From positions 1-44,863 of the forward strand of contig DUPC01000049.1 of NCBI GenBank assembly GCA_012838545.1: 44,863 nucleotides of DNA, written 5' to 3'. The notes beneath the pieces are model-generated. The model made no database searches and was not told the DNA's origin. It worked only from the letters and a program-made list of their open reading frames with translations. The position numbers and the translations under genes were made by a program. This DNA is from Acholeplasmataceae bacterium. GTDB lineage: Bacteria; Bacillota_I; Bacilli_A; ML615J-28; CAG-313. The first letter of the stretch is position 1, and every line of letters begins with the position of its first letter. Below, piece after piece: positions 20,635-30,582 of this stretch.

Positions 20635-22083
20635 TTGAGTCCCCTCAGGTATAATTTTTTTACTAAATCAGCTCGTCTGGCGGAAATTGCGCTTGAAGCA
20701 AGCGAAGAAGGCCCCAGTCAGCTGAGTCAAACAACAATTAATTCAAATGCATTTATTATCTTATCAATCGTTCTTTTAATTCTTTTGCTTTTTTCCGCCT
20801 TTTTCTCCTCCAGCGAAACCTCGTTTTCGGCGGTAAATATTATTCGCTTAAAGAATTATGTTGAAGAAAAAAAACGGGGCGCGAAGAAAGCGTTGTGGAT
20901 TGCGGAACATTTTGACCGAACCCTTACGACATGCTTGGTTGGAAATAATTTTGTTAATATTGGCGCCACCACTGTTGGTGCTTATCTTATTACTCAATTA
21001 ATCAAAAATCCGACTGTCGCCAATATTGTAACAACATTTGTCATGACCATTATTGTTTTGATTTTTGGCGAAATTATTCCCAAAAGTTATGCCAAAGAAC
21101 ATCCGGAAGAAATGACTTTATTTTTATCGGGCTTCATGTACTTTTTAATCAAAATTTCATACCCATTTGTTGTGTTTTTCCTTTGGCTTAAAAAAGCCTT
21201 TGTGAGAAAACAAGAAATGCTTCCGACCGTAACCGAATCGGAATTGGAAACAATTATCGAAACGATGGAGGATCAAGGCGTTATCAACAGTATGGATGCA
21301 GATTTATTGCAAGGTGTTATCGATATCGGGGAACGAACCGTAAATGATATCATGACACCGCGTGTCGATGTAATCGGCGTGGAAATCAATATGACACCCG
21401 AGGAAATTAAAGATTTATTCTTTAAATATAAATACTCGCGTATGCCGGTTTATAAAGAAGACCGTGACCATATTATCGGTATTCTTACCGAACGCGATTT
21501 CTTTACCGCTTATATTAAAAAGCAAAAAAATGATTTGCGCACTTTGGTCAGCACACCGCTTTACGTATCCAAAGAGTTAAAGGTCGATGATTTGATACGC
21601 AAAATGCAAGCCGCAAAAAAACACTTCGCCATCGTTTCCGATGAATATGGCGGAACCAGCGGAATTGTGACGCTTGAAGATGCTCTCGAGGAATTATTTG
21701 GAGAAATCTACGACGAACATGACGATGATGAAGACCAAGTTCAACATTTGGTTAAACTAGACGATTATACTTACACGGTATCGGCCGATTTATTGGTAGA
21801 AGAACTTGCGGATACATTGGAACTGGGAAAAGTTCCTGAAACAACCTATCCAACCGTAGGGGGCTTTTTGTATGGCTTGGTTGAAGAATTGCCATATGAA
21901 GGTCAAGTGGTCGATTATCCAAGTTATATTTATGAAAATGACGAAAACGGACTGATTGTTGAAACCCCGATTACATTACGGTTTACCCTTTTATCGGTAG
22001 TGGAAAGAAGGATTTTTAAAGCTCGTTTAGAAATTATCAATTCAAAAAATCAAGAATATAAAGAACAAAAGAATCAAGATTAA
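20635..22083 (+). CDS. Hemolysin C/CNNM-CorC family membrane protein (DUF21 + CBS pair + CorC_HlyC)
   Basis: FSAFFSSSETSFSAVNIIRLKNYVEEK, VNDIMTPRVDVIGVE, SDEYGGTSGIVTLEDALEELFGEIYDEHD; TTG start with aaggaaggtg SD. Confidence 0.9.
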   Translation: MSPLRYNFFTKSARLAEIALEASEEGPSQLSQTTINSNAFIILSIVLLILLLFSAFFSSSETSFSAVNIIRLKNYVEEKKRGAKKALWIAEHFDRTLTTCLVGNNFVNIGATTVGAYLITQLIKNPTVANIVTTFVMTIIVLIFGEIIPKSYAKEHPEEMTLFLSGFMYFLIKISYPFVVFFLWLKKAFVRKQEMLPTVTESELETIIETMEDQGVINSMDADLLQGVIDIGERTVNDIMTPRVDVIGVEINMTPEEIKDLFFKYKYSRMPVYKEDRDHIIGILTERDFFTAYIKKQKNDLRTLVSTPLYVSKELKVDDLIRKMQAAKKHFAIVSDEYGGTSGIVTLEDALEELFGEIYDEHDDDEDQVQHLVKLDDYTYTVSADLLVEELADTLELGKVPETTYPTVGGFLYGLVEELPYEGQVVDYPSYIYENDENGLIVETPITLRFTLLSVVERRIFKARLEIINSKNQEYKEQKNQD

Positions 22084-22136
22084 AAGGGCAGGCGTTTTAG
22101 ACTGCCCTCTTAAATATTTTAGAAATGGAGGAAGCT

Positions 22137-23522
22137 ATGAAAACAATTACTCAAGATCAAGCGCGAGAAATATTAACGCTTGCGCTATCAACTGGTGGCG
22201 AGTTTGCAGAAGTGTTCATGGAAGACACTTTATACGATACAATTGAAATGACTTCCGGTAATGTTACCCGCTCGACGACATCTCATGTCAAAGGCGCTGC
22301 TTTACGGATTCTCAAAGATGGTATGGAAGTCAACGGAAGTATCTCCGATGCCACATTTGACAAACTCACAAGCCTTGCCCAAAAATTAGCCAGCACCTTT
22401 ACGGAAAAGAAAATAACGGAAATTGAATCATTCAAAGAAGTAAAAGTCGGCGGACAGGTCAAAATTAACAAAAATAACACCAACGTCGATCCAATTAAAT
22501 TATTATTGGATGCATCGAATGCAGCGAAAGAATTTGACAAAGAAATCGTTCAAGTAATCGGCAACTTCTGGCGCCGTCACCAAAACATCCACGTTTTCGC
22601 AAGCGACGGCACATGGGCTTTTGATGAAAGATGTCAAACCCGTTTGGCCATGTCAGCGGTTGCAAGCGATGGCAAAAACATGCAAACGATTAGCGATTCC
22701 TTTGGCCGTAACCAAGGTTTGGAAATGTTCGAAGGTTTTGATCCTGTGGCCTTTGGTCGCGATATCGCTTCCAGCGCTGTCACGATGTTGCATGCAGAAG
22801 AAATGGTTGGAGGCGAAATGCCGGTGGTCATTCACAATTCCTTTGGTGGGGTTATTCTTCATGAAGCTTGTGGTCACTCCTTGGAAGCAACTTCGGTGGC
22901 AAAAGGTTTAAGCGTATTTTGCGGAAAACTCGGCCAACAAATTGCCAACCCTATTGTTACAGCGGTTGATAGCGGTTTAGACGAAAATGCTTGGGGTTCA
23001 ATTAACGTTGACGACGAAGGTACCCCTGCCAAACGCAATGTCTTAATCGAAAACGGAATATTGAAATCATATCTTGTGGACAAACGCAATGCGAAAAAAA
23101 TGAACCATCCGATTACCGGTTCATCGAGAAGAGAATCCTACAAATACCAAACAACTTCGCGGATGACCAATACGTACTTCTTGAACGGAACCAGAACATT
23201 TGAAGAAATAATCGCGGCTACCAAGAAAGGCCTTTTCGCAAAACGCATGGGTGGCGGTTCTGTCAATCCAGCCACAGGCGAATTTAATTTTGCGGTTATG
23301 GAAGGTTACTTAATTGAAGACGGCAAAATCACCAAACCAGTTCGCGGTGCGACCTTAGTCGGTTCCGGTAAGGATGTTCTATTACGCATCGATATGATTG
23401 CAAACAACTTAAGCCATGGCCATGGTATGTGCGGATCATTAAGCGGTTCCATCCCAACCAATGTCGGTCAACCAACGATTCGCGTGTCCCATTTGACCGT
23501 CGGTGGCAAAGGAGGCATGTAA
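22137..23522 (+). CDS. tldD: TldD family metalloprotease-like protein
   Basis: GGVILHEACGHSLEATSV (HExxxH) and SRRESYKYQTTSRMTNTYF motifs; SD ggagg supports the ATG at 22137 rather than 22125. Confidence 0.9.
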   Translation: MKTITQDQAREILTLALSTGGEFAEVFMEDTLYDTIEMTSGNVTRSTTSHVKGAALRILKDGMEVNGSISDATFDKLTSLAQKLASTFTEKKITEIESFKEVKVGGQVKINKNNTNVDPIKLLLDASNAAKEFDKEIVQVIGNFWRRHQNIHVFASDGTWAFDERCQTRLAMSAVASDGKNMQTISDSFGRNQGLEMFEGFDPVAFGRDIASSAVTMLHAEEMVGGEMPVVIHNSFGGVILHEACGHSLEATSVAKGLSVFCGKLGQQIANPIVTAVDSGLDENAWGSINVDDEGTPAKRNVLIENGILKSYLVDKRNAKKMNHPITGSSRRESYKYQTTSRMTNTYFLNGTRTFEEIIAATKKGLFAKRMGGGSVNPATGEFNFAVMEGYLIEDGKITKPVRGATLVGSGKDVLLRIDMIANNLSHGHGMCGSLSGSIPTNVGQPTIRVSHLTVGGKGGM

Positions 23523-23523
23523 A

Positions 23524-24849
23524 ATGAAATATGCGGAAATAATTGCCAAAGGTAAAGCATTAGGCTTAACCGACCTTGAAATTTACCTTCAAACGAGTAA
23601 TGGCATGAACATGCGTTTATTTGAAGGAACTCTTGATACTTACAATGAAAAATCGTATTTCGGGATTGCCATTCGCGGTTTATTTGAAGACAAAATGGGT
23701 TTTGCTTATGCCGAAACGCTCGACAATATTGATGAACTGCTTGAAAAAGTAATCCAAAATGCCAAAAACTTAAATTCATCCGAAAAAGAAATTATTTATG
23801 ACGGGTCAGGAACATACCAATCCGTAAAAGAAGAAGTAGCCGATTTCCAAAAGTATTCGAATCAAGATAAGATTCAAATGCTTCAAAAATTGGAAAAATC
23901 GATTCTTGACAGTGACGAAAGGATAAAAAAAGTTTCTTATTGCAACTATCAAGAAAATGCGGTTGTTACCCAAATCATCAATTCCAAAGGGGTAAACTTA
24001 ACCCGTAACCTTTCTTATTCGACGGTGTTTGCGGGGGCGGTAGCGGAAGAAAACGGCGAAACAGCTGTCGGTTTTTCCGACGACATCGGTTATGAATTTG
24101 AAAATTTGGAACTCGAACGCATTCGCAAAGAAGTAGTTGAAGATGCAACTGGTACATTGGGGGCCGGAACCATTGAAACCGGCACTTATCCGGTAGTCTT
24201 CCGCCGTTCGGTGGCAACCGAATTGCTTCAGGCTTTCTCCGGTCTTTTCTCAGGCGAAGCCGCCAAGAGAAACCTTACGCTTCTTAAAGGCAAAGAAGGC
24301 GAAAAAGTTTTTGGTGACAACATTACGATTTATGATGATCCATTTGTTGAAAACGCCATCGTCAAGATTCCGTTTGACGATGAGGGGGTTCCATGTTTTA
24401 CCAAAACCCTCGTGGAAAACGGCGCGTTCAAGATGTTTTTGCATAACTTGGCAACGGCAGACTTTTTCAAAACCTCATCAACAGGAAATGGTTTCAAAAA
24501 CTCTGTCGCATCCAGCGTTAGAGTTGGTCCAACCAACCTTTACTTAAAACCGGGGGAAAAATCATTTGACGATTTAATAAAATCCCTGGATTCCGGAATC
24601 TATGTAACGGAAATTAACGGATTGCACTCCGGGGCTAACCCAATTTCCGGTGCTTTCAATGTTCAAGGAACCGGTTATTATGTAAAAGACGGCAAAATCG
24701 ATCGGCCAATCACCCTTTTTGTCATTTCGGGTAATTTTCTTGAAATGCTAAATGAAGTCGAATTAATTGCCAACGATTTGGAAAAACGCTTTATCGGCGT
24801 CGCATCACCTGCCATCAAAGTACGCAGATTAAAAATCTCAGGCAAATAA
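23524..24849 (+). CDS. TldE/PmbA family protein
   Basis: Pairs with tldD; SGLFSGEAAKRNLTLLKGKEGEKVFGDNITIYDDP, NPISGAFNVQGTGYYVKDGK; start placed at the ATG at 23524 after aaaggaggc. Confidence 0.88.
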   Translation: MKYAEIIAKGKALGLTDLEIYLQTSNGMNMRLFEGTLDTYNEKSYFGIAIRGLFEDKMGFAYAETLDNIDELLEKVIQNAKNLNSSEKEIIYDGSGTYQSVKEEVADFQKYSNQDKIQMLQKLEKSILDSDERIKKVSYCNYQENAVVTQIINSKGVNLTRNLSYSTVFAGAVAEENGETAVGFSDDIGYEFENLELERIRKEVVEDATGTLGAGTIETGTYPVVFRRSVATELLQAFSGLFSGEAAKRNLTLLKGKEGEKVFGDNITIYDDPFVENAIVKIPFDDEGVPCFTKTLVENGAFKMFLHNLATADFFKTSSTGNGFKNSVASSVRVGPTNLYLKPGEKSFDDLIKSLDSGIYVTEINGLHSGANPISGAFNVQGTGYYVKDGKIDRPITLFVISGNFLEMLNEVELIANDLEKRFIGVASPAIKVRRLKISGK

Positions 24850-24869
24850 ACTTAAAACAAATCCCATAA

Positions 24870-24903
24870 GAAAAGCTAGCGGTTTTTTCGCCGCTAGCTT
24901 TCA
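24870..24903. terminator. Hairpin terminator between convergent genes
   Basis: aaaagctagcgg-ttttttcg-ccgctagctt; perfect GCTAGCGG/CCGCTAGC stem. Confidence 0.7.
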
Positions 24904-25397
24904 TTATGCAAAAATTCTTTGAATTCGCTTTCGTTTAATAACTGGATGCCGTAGACATTCGTTTCAGGTCCCACAAATACCATCTCGTTTTCATTGATGT
25001 ATTTGACTTTCTTTTTGGCATCCGGGGTTAACACGACGATTTTTTTCGTTTGTTCGTCAGTTTGATAATTCATGAATTTGCCAATACCGGGAAGGTATTT
25101 TTTTATTGGCTGGACTTTACCTGGTGTATTGCCGGCGCCATACCTTAATTCCCAGGTTGTTTTGGCATTGATAATTATTTCTGCATATTTCGGAATGACG
25201 ATAACCTTGACATGGTATGTTACCCCATCGCGTTCAAAGGCGAAATCGTAAGGCAAACCCCGGTTTTCGATTGGAGACGAATCCCCTATCCATTGCTTGA
25301 TTTTTCTTGCCTTGGTTCTTTTCATAATCAAAGGCTGACAAAATTGATAGGTTAAAAGAATTGCACCAAGCGCAAAAAGAATCAGCAGTAATTCCAT
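24894..25397 (-). CDS. Conserved-looking hypothetical protein with N-terminal TM helix
   Basis: 167 aa, hydrophobic N-terminus MELLLILFALGAILLTYQF then a soluble domain; no family recognised. Confidence 0.6.
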   Translation of the reverse strand: MELLLILFALGAILLTYQFCQPLIMKRTKARKIKQWIGDSSPIENRGLPYDFAFERDGVTYHVKVIVIPKYAEIIINAKTTWELRYGAGNTPGKVQPIKKYLPGIGKFMNYQTDEQTKKIVVLTPDAKKKVKYINENEMVFVGPETNVYGIQLLNESEFKEFLHNES

Positions 25398-25406
25398 AAC
25401 AAACTC

Positions 25407-25955
25407 CTAATAAAATTGTTCATTGGTAATGTATTTGTGCAACAAAACTCCCAATAAAGTGGTTAGGACAATCGATGGGCCCATGAAAGAAAGATTGTAA
25501 ATGATAAAGGAGAAAAACCAAACTTGGTTTTTGTACTCATCCGGTGTGTATTCAGAAAAGAAGAAGACTCCGGACAATCCATGCATAACCCATCTGATTA
25601 TTCCTACGCCCACAAAAGCCAGGATAAAGTAAAGCATTTTTTCTTTTCGTTTATGGATTAGTCCCGACAATCCCAAAGCACCAAAGGCTAGGAAATAATC
25701 AAAGATAAAGGACCCCCAGTGAAAAGAGTAACCGTCAATAATGTAATTGACAATCGCGAAAGTGATACCCCCGGCTATTCCCCAACCTACACCCCGGCGA
25801 ATACCGATGATAATCAAAGGCAACATCGTAATCCAAATGCTTCCTCCATATGGCAAAAAGTTGAGAAAACCTAAGGATTTTTTAATAAATTCGAGCACTA
25901 CGGCCATCGCTACCAGGATAGCCGTTTCGGATAAAGACAATATTTGTTTTTTCAT
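25407..25955 (-). CDS. thiT: Thiamine ECF transporter S component ThiT
   Basis: Six-helix protein with LPYGGSIWITMLPLIIIGIRRGVGWGIAGG, IIDGYSFHWGSFIFDYFLAFGALGLSG; preceded by a TPP riboswitch. Confidence 0.92.
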   Translation of the reverse strand: MKKQILSLSETAILVAMAVVLEFIKKSLGFLNFLPYGGSIWITMLPLIIIGIRRGVGWGIAGGITFAIVNYIIDGYSFHWGSFIFDYFLAFGALGLSGLIHKRKEKMLYFILAFVGVGIIRWVMHGLSGVFFFSEYTPDEYKNQVWFFSFIIYNLSFMGPSIVLTTLLGVLLHKYITNEQFY

Positions 25956-25987
25956 TTCATTTCCTTTCCCAATAACAGGAAATATTT

Positions 25988-26072
25988 TTCCCTACGCTAG
26001 CATTACCTAGATCAGGTTAATGGGTCGTTATTTTAAAAAAATAACCTCTCAGCCATAATAGCTCCCCGTTAT
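25988..26072 (-). promoter_or_regulatory. TPP riboswitch (THI element) upstream of thiT
   Basis: Minus strand: ACGGGGAGCTATTATGGCTGAGAGG...ACGACCCATTAACCTGATCTAGGTAATGCTAGCGTAGGGA, the classic thi-box core. Confidence 0.96.
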
Positions 26073-26091
26073 TGTCTATTTTTCTAACTGT

Positions 26092-26121
26092 ATTATACCA
26101 AAATTTTTCATTATTTTTCAA
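26092..26121 (-). promoter_or_regulatory. Candidate sigma70 promoter for the TPP riboswitch/thiT transcript
   Basis: Minus strand TTGAAA-18 nt-TATAAT with TGn extended -10. Confidence 0.6.
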
Positions 26122-26319
26122 GAAATATGCAAAAGGGTGAAAAAAACACAATTTAAAGTTTGAAAAAAATTTTTTATTTTTAGTCCGAAAAAAGGTTTTC
26201 TTTAAAAACCAAGAAAAAAATGCCAAGTCAGGTAACACTTACACTGATTTGCCCCAAAAAAAGGGACAAAAAGGAGGAAAAAGCGTTTTTCTATCAAGAA
26301 AATACGCTATTTCATTAAC

Positions 26320-26348
26320 TTGACTTTAATTATTTTTTTCCGTATAAT
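26320..26348 (+). promoter_or_regulatory. Candidate sigma70 promoter for nrdD
   Basis: TTGACT (26320-26325), 17-nt spacer, TATAAT (26343-26348). Confidence 0.7.
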
Positions 26349-26432
26349 ACTATCGTTATCTATTCCTTATTTTGTCAATCATTGTCGAAAAAGGGAATCA
26401 ATATACGTTAAAACTAGAAAGAAGGATACACC

Positions 26433-28751
26433 ATGGTAAAACACATCATTAAACGCGATGGTCGAAGACGCAAATTTGACCCTTTAAAAATCCAAGCTGC
26501 GATCTATAAAGCTCAGTTAGCTTGTGATCAAGATGATCCCGAAGCGGTTAGAATCATAACCCAACGGGTCATCGACGTTATCAATAACCGCTATGAAGGT
26601 AAAACACCTTCCGTGGAAGAAGTTCAAGACATTATCGAAAAAGTATTAATTGAATCCGGGGAAGCGGATATCGCCAAAGCTTATATTGTTTATCGGGCGG
26701 AACGAACCAAAGTTCGCGAACGCAAGATGAATTTAATGCAAGCTCTCCACGATATCACTTTTAAGCACTCGAAGGATGCCGATGCGAAAAGAGAAAATGC
26801 CAATATCAATGCAGATACCGCAATGGGTATGATGCTTAAATACGGCAGCGAATCGGCCAAACGTTTTTACTTAAACGATCTAATCAAACCCGAGTATGCC
26901 AATGCCCATCAAAGCGGCGATATTCACATCCATGATTTGGATTTTTACGCTTTAACAATGACTTGTTGTCAAGTCGATTTGATTAAATTGTTTGAAGGCG
27001 GTTTTTCCACCGGCAACGGCTACTTAAGAGAACCAAACGGTATTCGCAGTTACGCTTCGCTTGCCTGTATCGCCATTCAAGCTAATCAAAACGATCAACA
27101 TGGCGGTCAAAGCGTACCTAACTTTGATTATGCGATGGCTATCGGGGTTCGGAAAACCTACCGCAAAACCCTAATTAAAAACGTGAAAATAGTCCTTGCT
27201 TTAACTAAAGGACAAGACATCGATGATCAACAAATAAAAAATATGCTTACGGAATTGGAAAACCATCATGGTACCCAGATGACCATGGGCAACCAATTTT
27301 TGCAAGAAAAGTTCTATCAAGCCCTTTTGGCCAAGTTTGGCACATTTACCGGACATGCTTATGAACAGGTTTTGAAAACCACTTTTGCGGAAACAAAGGA
27401 TGCCACTTATCAAGCGATGGAAGCTTTAATTCACAATCTTAATACCATGCACTCCCGGGCGGGAGCGCAGGTACCATTCAGTTCCCTAAATTACGGAACC
27501 GACACTTCTCCGGAAGGGAGAATGGTCATTGATTGTTTATTGGACGCTACCATAAGAGGTTTAGGAAATGGCGAGACACCGATTTTCCCAATTCAAATAT
27601 TCAAAGTAAAGGAAGGCATCAGCTATAATCCGGAAGACGTCAATTATGATTTGTTTAAAAAAGCCCTTGTTTGTTCATCAAAAAGGCTTTTCCCGAACTT
27701 TTCCTTTTTGGATGCTCCGTTTAATCTCCAATACTATCGGCCGGGCGATTATACTAGTGAAGCAACTTACATGGGGTGCCGGACTAGGGTTATCGGAAAC
27801 GTCTACAATCCTTCCAAAGAAATTGTTACTGGTCGGGGTAATTTGAGTTTTACTTCAATCAATTTGCCGCGTTTAGCTCTAAAAGCGAAAAACATTGATG
27901 AGTTTTATCAAGGTTTAAATAAAATGATGGATTTGGTCTTTGCTCAATTGTTGGAGCGCTTTGACATCCAATCCCATAAAAAAGTTTTCAATTTTCCATT
28001 TTTGATGGGTCAAGGCATTTGGCTTGATTCCGACAAATTGAAACCGGAAGACGAAATAAGCGAAGTCATCAAACACGGCACTTTAACGGTCGGATTCATT
28101 GGTTTGGCGGAAACCCTGATGGCTTTAACCGGTAAACATCACGGAGAAAGCGAAGAAGCGCAAAAATTGGGGGTAGAAATTATTTCCTTTATGCGCGAAC
28201 GCTGCGACCAAATGTCCAAAAAGTATAAACTCAATTTCACCTTGATTGCCACACCAGCTGAAGGTTTGGCGGGTCGGTTTGTGAAAATGGACAAAGAAAT
28301 TTTTGGCTTAATCCCTAGAATCACCGAACACGAATACTATACCAATTCGTTCCATGTTCCGGTCGATTACCCAATCAGTATTTACGATAAAATCAAAATT
28401 GAAGCGCCATATCACGCTTTGACGAATGCGGGACACATTTCTTATGTGGAAGTTGACGGCGACATTGCGAAAAACATCGATGCTTTTGAACAAATCATTC
28501 GGACCATGAAAGAAGCGGGAATTGGTTATGGATCCGTCAATCACCCGATTGACCGTGATCCGATTTGTGGCTATAACGGTATTATCGATAACGTTTGCCC
28601 AGGCTGTGGCAGAGAAGAAGGGGACATCAAGTTCGAACGAATCCGCCGCATCACCGGTTATTTGGTAGGAACTCTTGATCGCTTTAACGATGCCAAACGC
28701 GATGAAGTCAATCACCGCGTCAAACATACCTTAATTCAGTATGAAGATTAG
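26433..28751 (+). CDS. nrdD: Anaerobic (class III) ribonucleoside-triphosphate reductase
   Basis: N-terminal ATP-cone (KRDGRRRKFDPLKIQAAIYKA), C-terminal Zn site CGYNGIIDNVCPGCGREEG and glycyl-radical loop RRITGYLVGTLDRFNDAKRDEV. Confidence 0.96.
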   Translation: MVKHIIKRDGRRRKFDPLKIQAAIYKAQLACDQDDPEAVRIITQRVIDVINNRYEGKTPSVEEVQDIIEKVLIESGEADIAKAYIVYRAERTKVRERKMNLMQALHDITFKHSKDADAKRENANINADTAMGMMLKYGSESAKRFYLNDLIKPEYANAHQSGDIHIHDLDFYALTMTCCQVDLIKLFEGGFSTGNGYLREPNGIRSYASLACIAIQANQNDQHGGQSVPNFDYAMAIGVRKTYRKTLIKNVKIVLALTKGQDIDDQQIKNMLTELENHHGTQMTMGNQFLQEKFYQALLAKFGTFTGHAYEQVLKTTFAETKDATYQAMEALIHNLNTMHSRAGAQVPFSSLNYGTDTSPEGRMVIDCLLDATIRGLGNGETPIFPIQIFKVKEGISYNPEDVNYDLFKKALVCSSKRLFPNFSFLDAPFNLQYYRPGDYTSEATYMGCRTRVIGNVYNPSKEIVTGRGNLSFTSINLPRLALKAKNIDEFYQGLNKMMDLVFAQLLERFDIQSHKKVFNFPFLMGQGIWLDSDKLKPEDEISEVIKHGTLTVGFIGLAETLMALTGKHHGESEEAQKLGVEIISFMRERCDQMSKKYKLNFTLIATPAEGLAGRFVKMDKEIFGLIPRITEHEYYTNSFHVPVDYPISIYDKIKIEAPYHALTNAGHISYVEVDGDIAKNIDAFEQIIRTMKEAGIGYGSVNHPIDRDPICGYNGIIDNVCPGCGREEGDIKFERIRRITGYLVGTLDRFNDAKRDEVNHRVKHTLIQYED

Positions 28752-29247
28752 AATTGCCGGAGTTATCAAAGAATCGATTGTCGATGGTCCGGGCATTCGC
28801 TTTGTCGTTTTTACTCAAGGGTGTCCTTTCAATTGTCCCGGTTGTCACAATACAAATACCCACGATTTTTTGGGGGGAAAACTGATTGACATCAAAACGA
28901 TTATTGAAGATATCAAGCGTCAGAAAATGTTAAGAGGTTTAACTATTAGCGGCGGCGAACCGTTAATGCAAACCGAGGCCTGTTTAGAAATCGTTAAAGG
29001 GGTGAAACCTTTTCTAACCGATATCATCGTGTATACAGGGTTTACTTGGGAAGAAATTTGCAACCAACTCCCTACAAATCCCCAATTAACAGAATTATTG
29101 CATCAAATCGATTATTTGATTGAAGGCCGTTACTTGGAAACCGAACGGGATTTAAGTCTAAAATATCGGGGCAGCCGAAACCAAAGAATCATTGATGTTG
29201 CCAAAACTTTGGAAATCGGTAAAATCTTTATAAAGGATTTTGATTAA
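28741..29247 (+). CDS. nrdG: Anaerobic ribonucleotide reductase activating protein (radical SAM)
   Basis: GPGIRFVVFTQGCPFNCPGCHNTNTHDF (CxxxCxxC) and TISGGEPLMQ; overlaps the nrdD stop. Confidence 0.95.
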   Translation: MKIRIAGVIKESIVDGPGIRFVVFTQGCPFNCPGCHNTNTHDFLGGKLIDIKTIIEDIKRQKMLRGLTISGGEPLMQTEACLEIVKGVKPFLTDIIVYTGFTWEEICNQLPTNPQLTELLHQIDYLIEGRYLETERDLSLKYRGSRNQRIIDVAKTLEIGKIFIKDFD

Positions 29248-29255
29248 GCCTATAC

Positions 29256-29292
29256 TAAAGATTCCTTAAAGCAATTTAGGGAATCTTTTTTC
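29256..29292 (+). terminator. Rho-independent terminator after nrdG
   Basis: aaagattccttaaa-gcaa-tttagggaatctttttt hairpin plus T-run. Confidence 0.75.
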
Positions 29293-29350
29293 TTTGGGTT
29301 ATGACACAAAGAAAGGTCGCTTTTCATACATTATGTTGAGGGGAGAAACG

Positions 29351-29647
29351 ATGTACATTTTAATTGGAGAAGACAATCAGAAGATGAAAAAGTTTATGAA
29401 ATCTTTAAACGATTATGCCAATCTTATCAGTATGCCTTGCGAACTTGCCAATGTTCCTAAAGGTTCGATTGTATTGATTCCGTTTAGCCGGGTTTTGGAT
29501 AACGGGGTAATTGAAGGAACGAAAATATTTATTGAGGAAATTTTGATTTCGCCGAAAGTAAAAAAAATCATTTTTGGGAATAGTTATAACCAAAAAATGT
29601 TGGAAAAATTGTGTTTCGCTTACCATATTGAATGTCAATTTAAATAG
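29351..29647 (+). CDS. Hypothetical protein (98 aa)
   Basis: ATG at 29351 preceded by gagggga SD; MYILIGEDNQKMKKFMKSLNDYANLISMPCEL...; no family recognised. Confidence 0.55.
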   Translation: MYILIGEDNQKMKKFMKSLNDYANLISMPCELANVPKGSIVLIPFSRVLDNGVIEGTKIFIEEILISPKVKKIIFGNSYNQKMLEKLCFAYHIECQFK

Positions 29648-29661
29648 GAAAGGGGAAGCTT

Positions 29662-30438
29662 ATGAAAATAATAACCGCTTTGGTGACGCCGTTTAATCCG
29701 GATTTATCAATCAATTATCCTATGGTCGATAGGTTAATCCAAAAACAGATTGATGAAGGTGCGGATGGTATTGTCATTGGAGGAACCACAGGGGAAGCGC
29801 ATCTATTGGATAACCAGGAAATGTTTGATTTATATCACTATGTGGTAAAGTATGCCAAAAAAATCCCAATTTATTTGGGGGTTGGCAATTCCTCAACCAG
29901 TCAAACGATTAAACTGATTAAGAGATTCCATAACTTAGATGTTGCAGGGTTTTTAGTGGTGGTTCCTTATTATGTCTTACCTCCCCAAAAAGGCATCGTA
30001 AAGCACTTTCAAATGATTAATGAGGTAAGTCTCAAACCGATTATCCTTTATCATATTCCTAAACGCACCGGAATTACTATGAAAATTGAAAGTCTGCAAG
30101 AGCTAAAAGATTGTGCCAAAATTACCATGATAAAAGACGCCAGCCTTGACAAATGTCGCTTGGTTAATATTAAAAAAACTTTGCCTATGAAAGTATATAT
30201 AGGGGATGATTCGTTGTTTTTATGGGGAATTAAGCAACAAATGGAGGGGATTATCAGTGTTATCAGCAATTCACACCTGACTCTCATGAAACAATGTCTT
30301 GAAAGCAAGAAAAAATGGAAAGATTTCCGTTTGGCTTTATCTTTACTAAAGGGCCAACCCAACCCGATTGGAATCAAAAAATTGCTTAAACAAATGGGGT
30401 ATTCGGTTGGGGCCGTTCGATTGCCCTTAAGCGAATAA
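29662..30438 (+). CDS. dapA: Dihydrodipicolinate synthase family protein
   Basis: ALVTPFNPDLSINY, GGTTGEAHLL, YHIPKRTGI, MIKDASLDKCRL, NPIGIKKLLKQMG...VRLPL; short at 258 aa but colinear. Confidence 0.88.
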   Translation: MKIITALVTPFNPDLSINYPMVDRLIQKQIDEGADGIVIGGTTGEAHLLDNQEMFDLYHYVVKYAKKIPIYLGVGNSSTSQTIKLIKRFHNLDVAGFLVVVPYYVLPPQKGIVKHFQMINEVSLKPIILYHIPKRTGITMKIESLQELKDCAKITMIKDASLDKCRLVNIKKTLPMKVYIGDDSLFLWGIKQQMEGIISVISNSHLTLMKQCLESKKKWKDFRLALSLLKGQPNPIGIKKLLKQMGYSVGAVRLPLSE

Positions 30439-30458
30439 AAACCTAAATTATGGTTGGC

Positions 30459-30514
30459 AAAACAGTAAATTTAGCAGAGTAATAATATTTACTTGTGTAA
30501 ATTTACTGTTTTTT
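30459..30514 (+). terminator. Long two-tier hairpin terminator after dapA
   Basis: AAAACAGTAAATTTA (30459-30473) pairs perfectly with TAAATTTACTGTTTT (30498-30512), inner AGTAA/TTACT stem, then T-run. Confidence 0.8.
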
Positions 30515-30582
30515 CTTTGTTTTTAAGGTATAATAATAGTAAATAATTTGACTTATTTTGTCATTGAAAAGCGAGGAATATT

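Noticed and set aside
22082-22112. GGGCAG/CTGCCC hairpin between the CNNM gene and tldD as a terminator
   Set aside because: The stem is present but the following sequence (cttaaatattttag) is a weak T-tract, so it was not listed as a feature
29662-30438. Short dapA (258 aa) as a possible truncated pseudogene
   Set aside because: All characteristic motifs are present in order and the frame is intact, so it is more likely a compact family member
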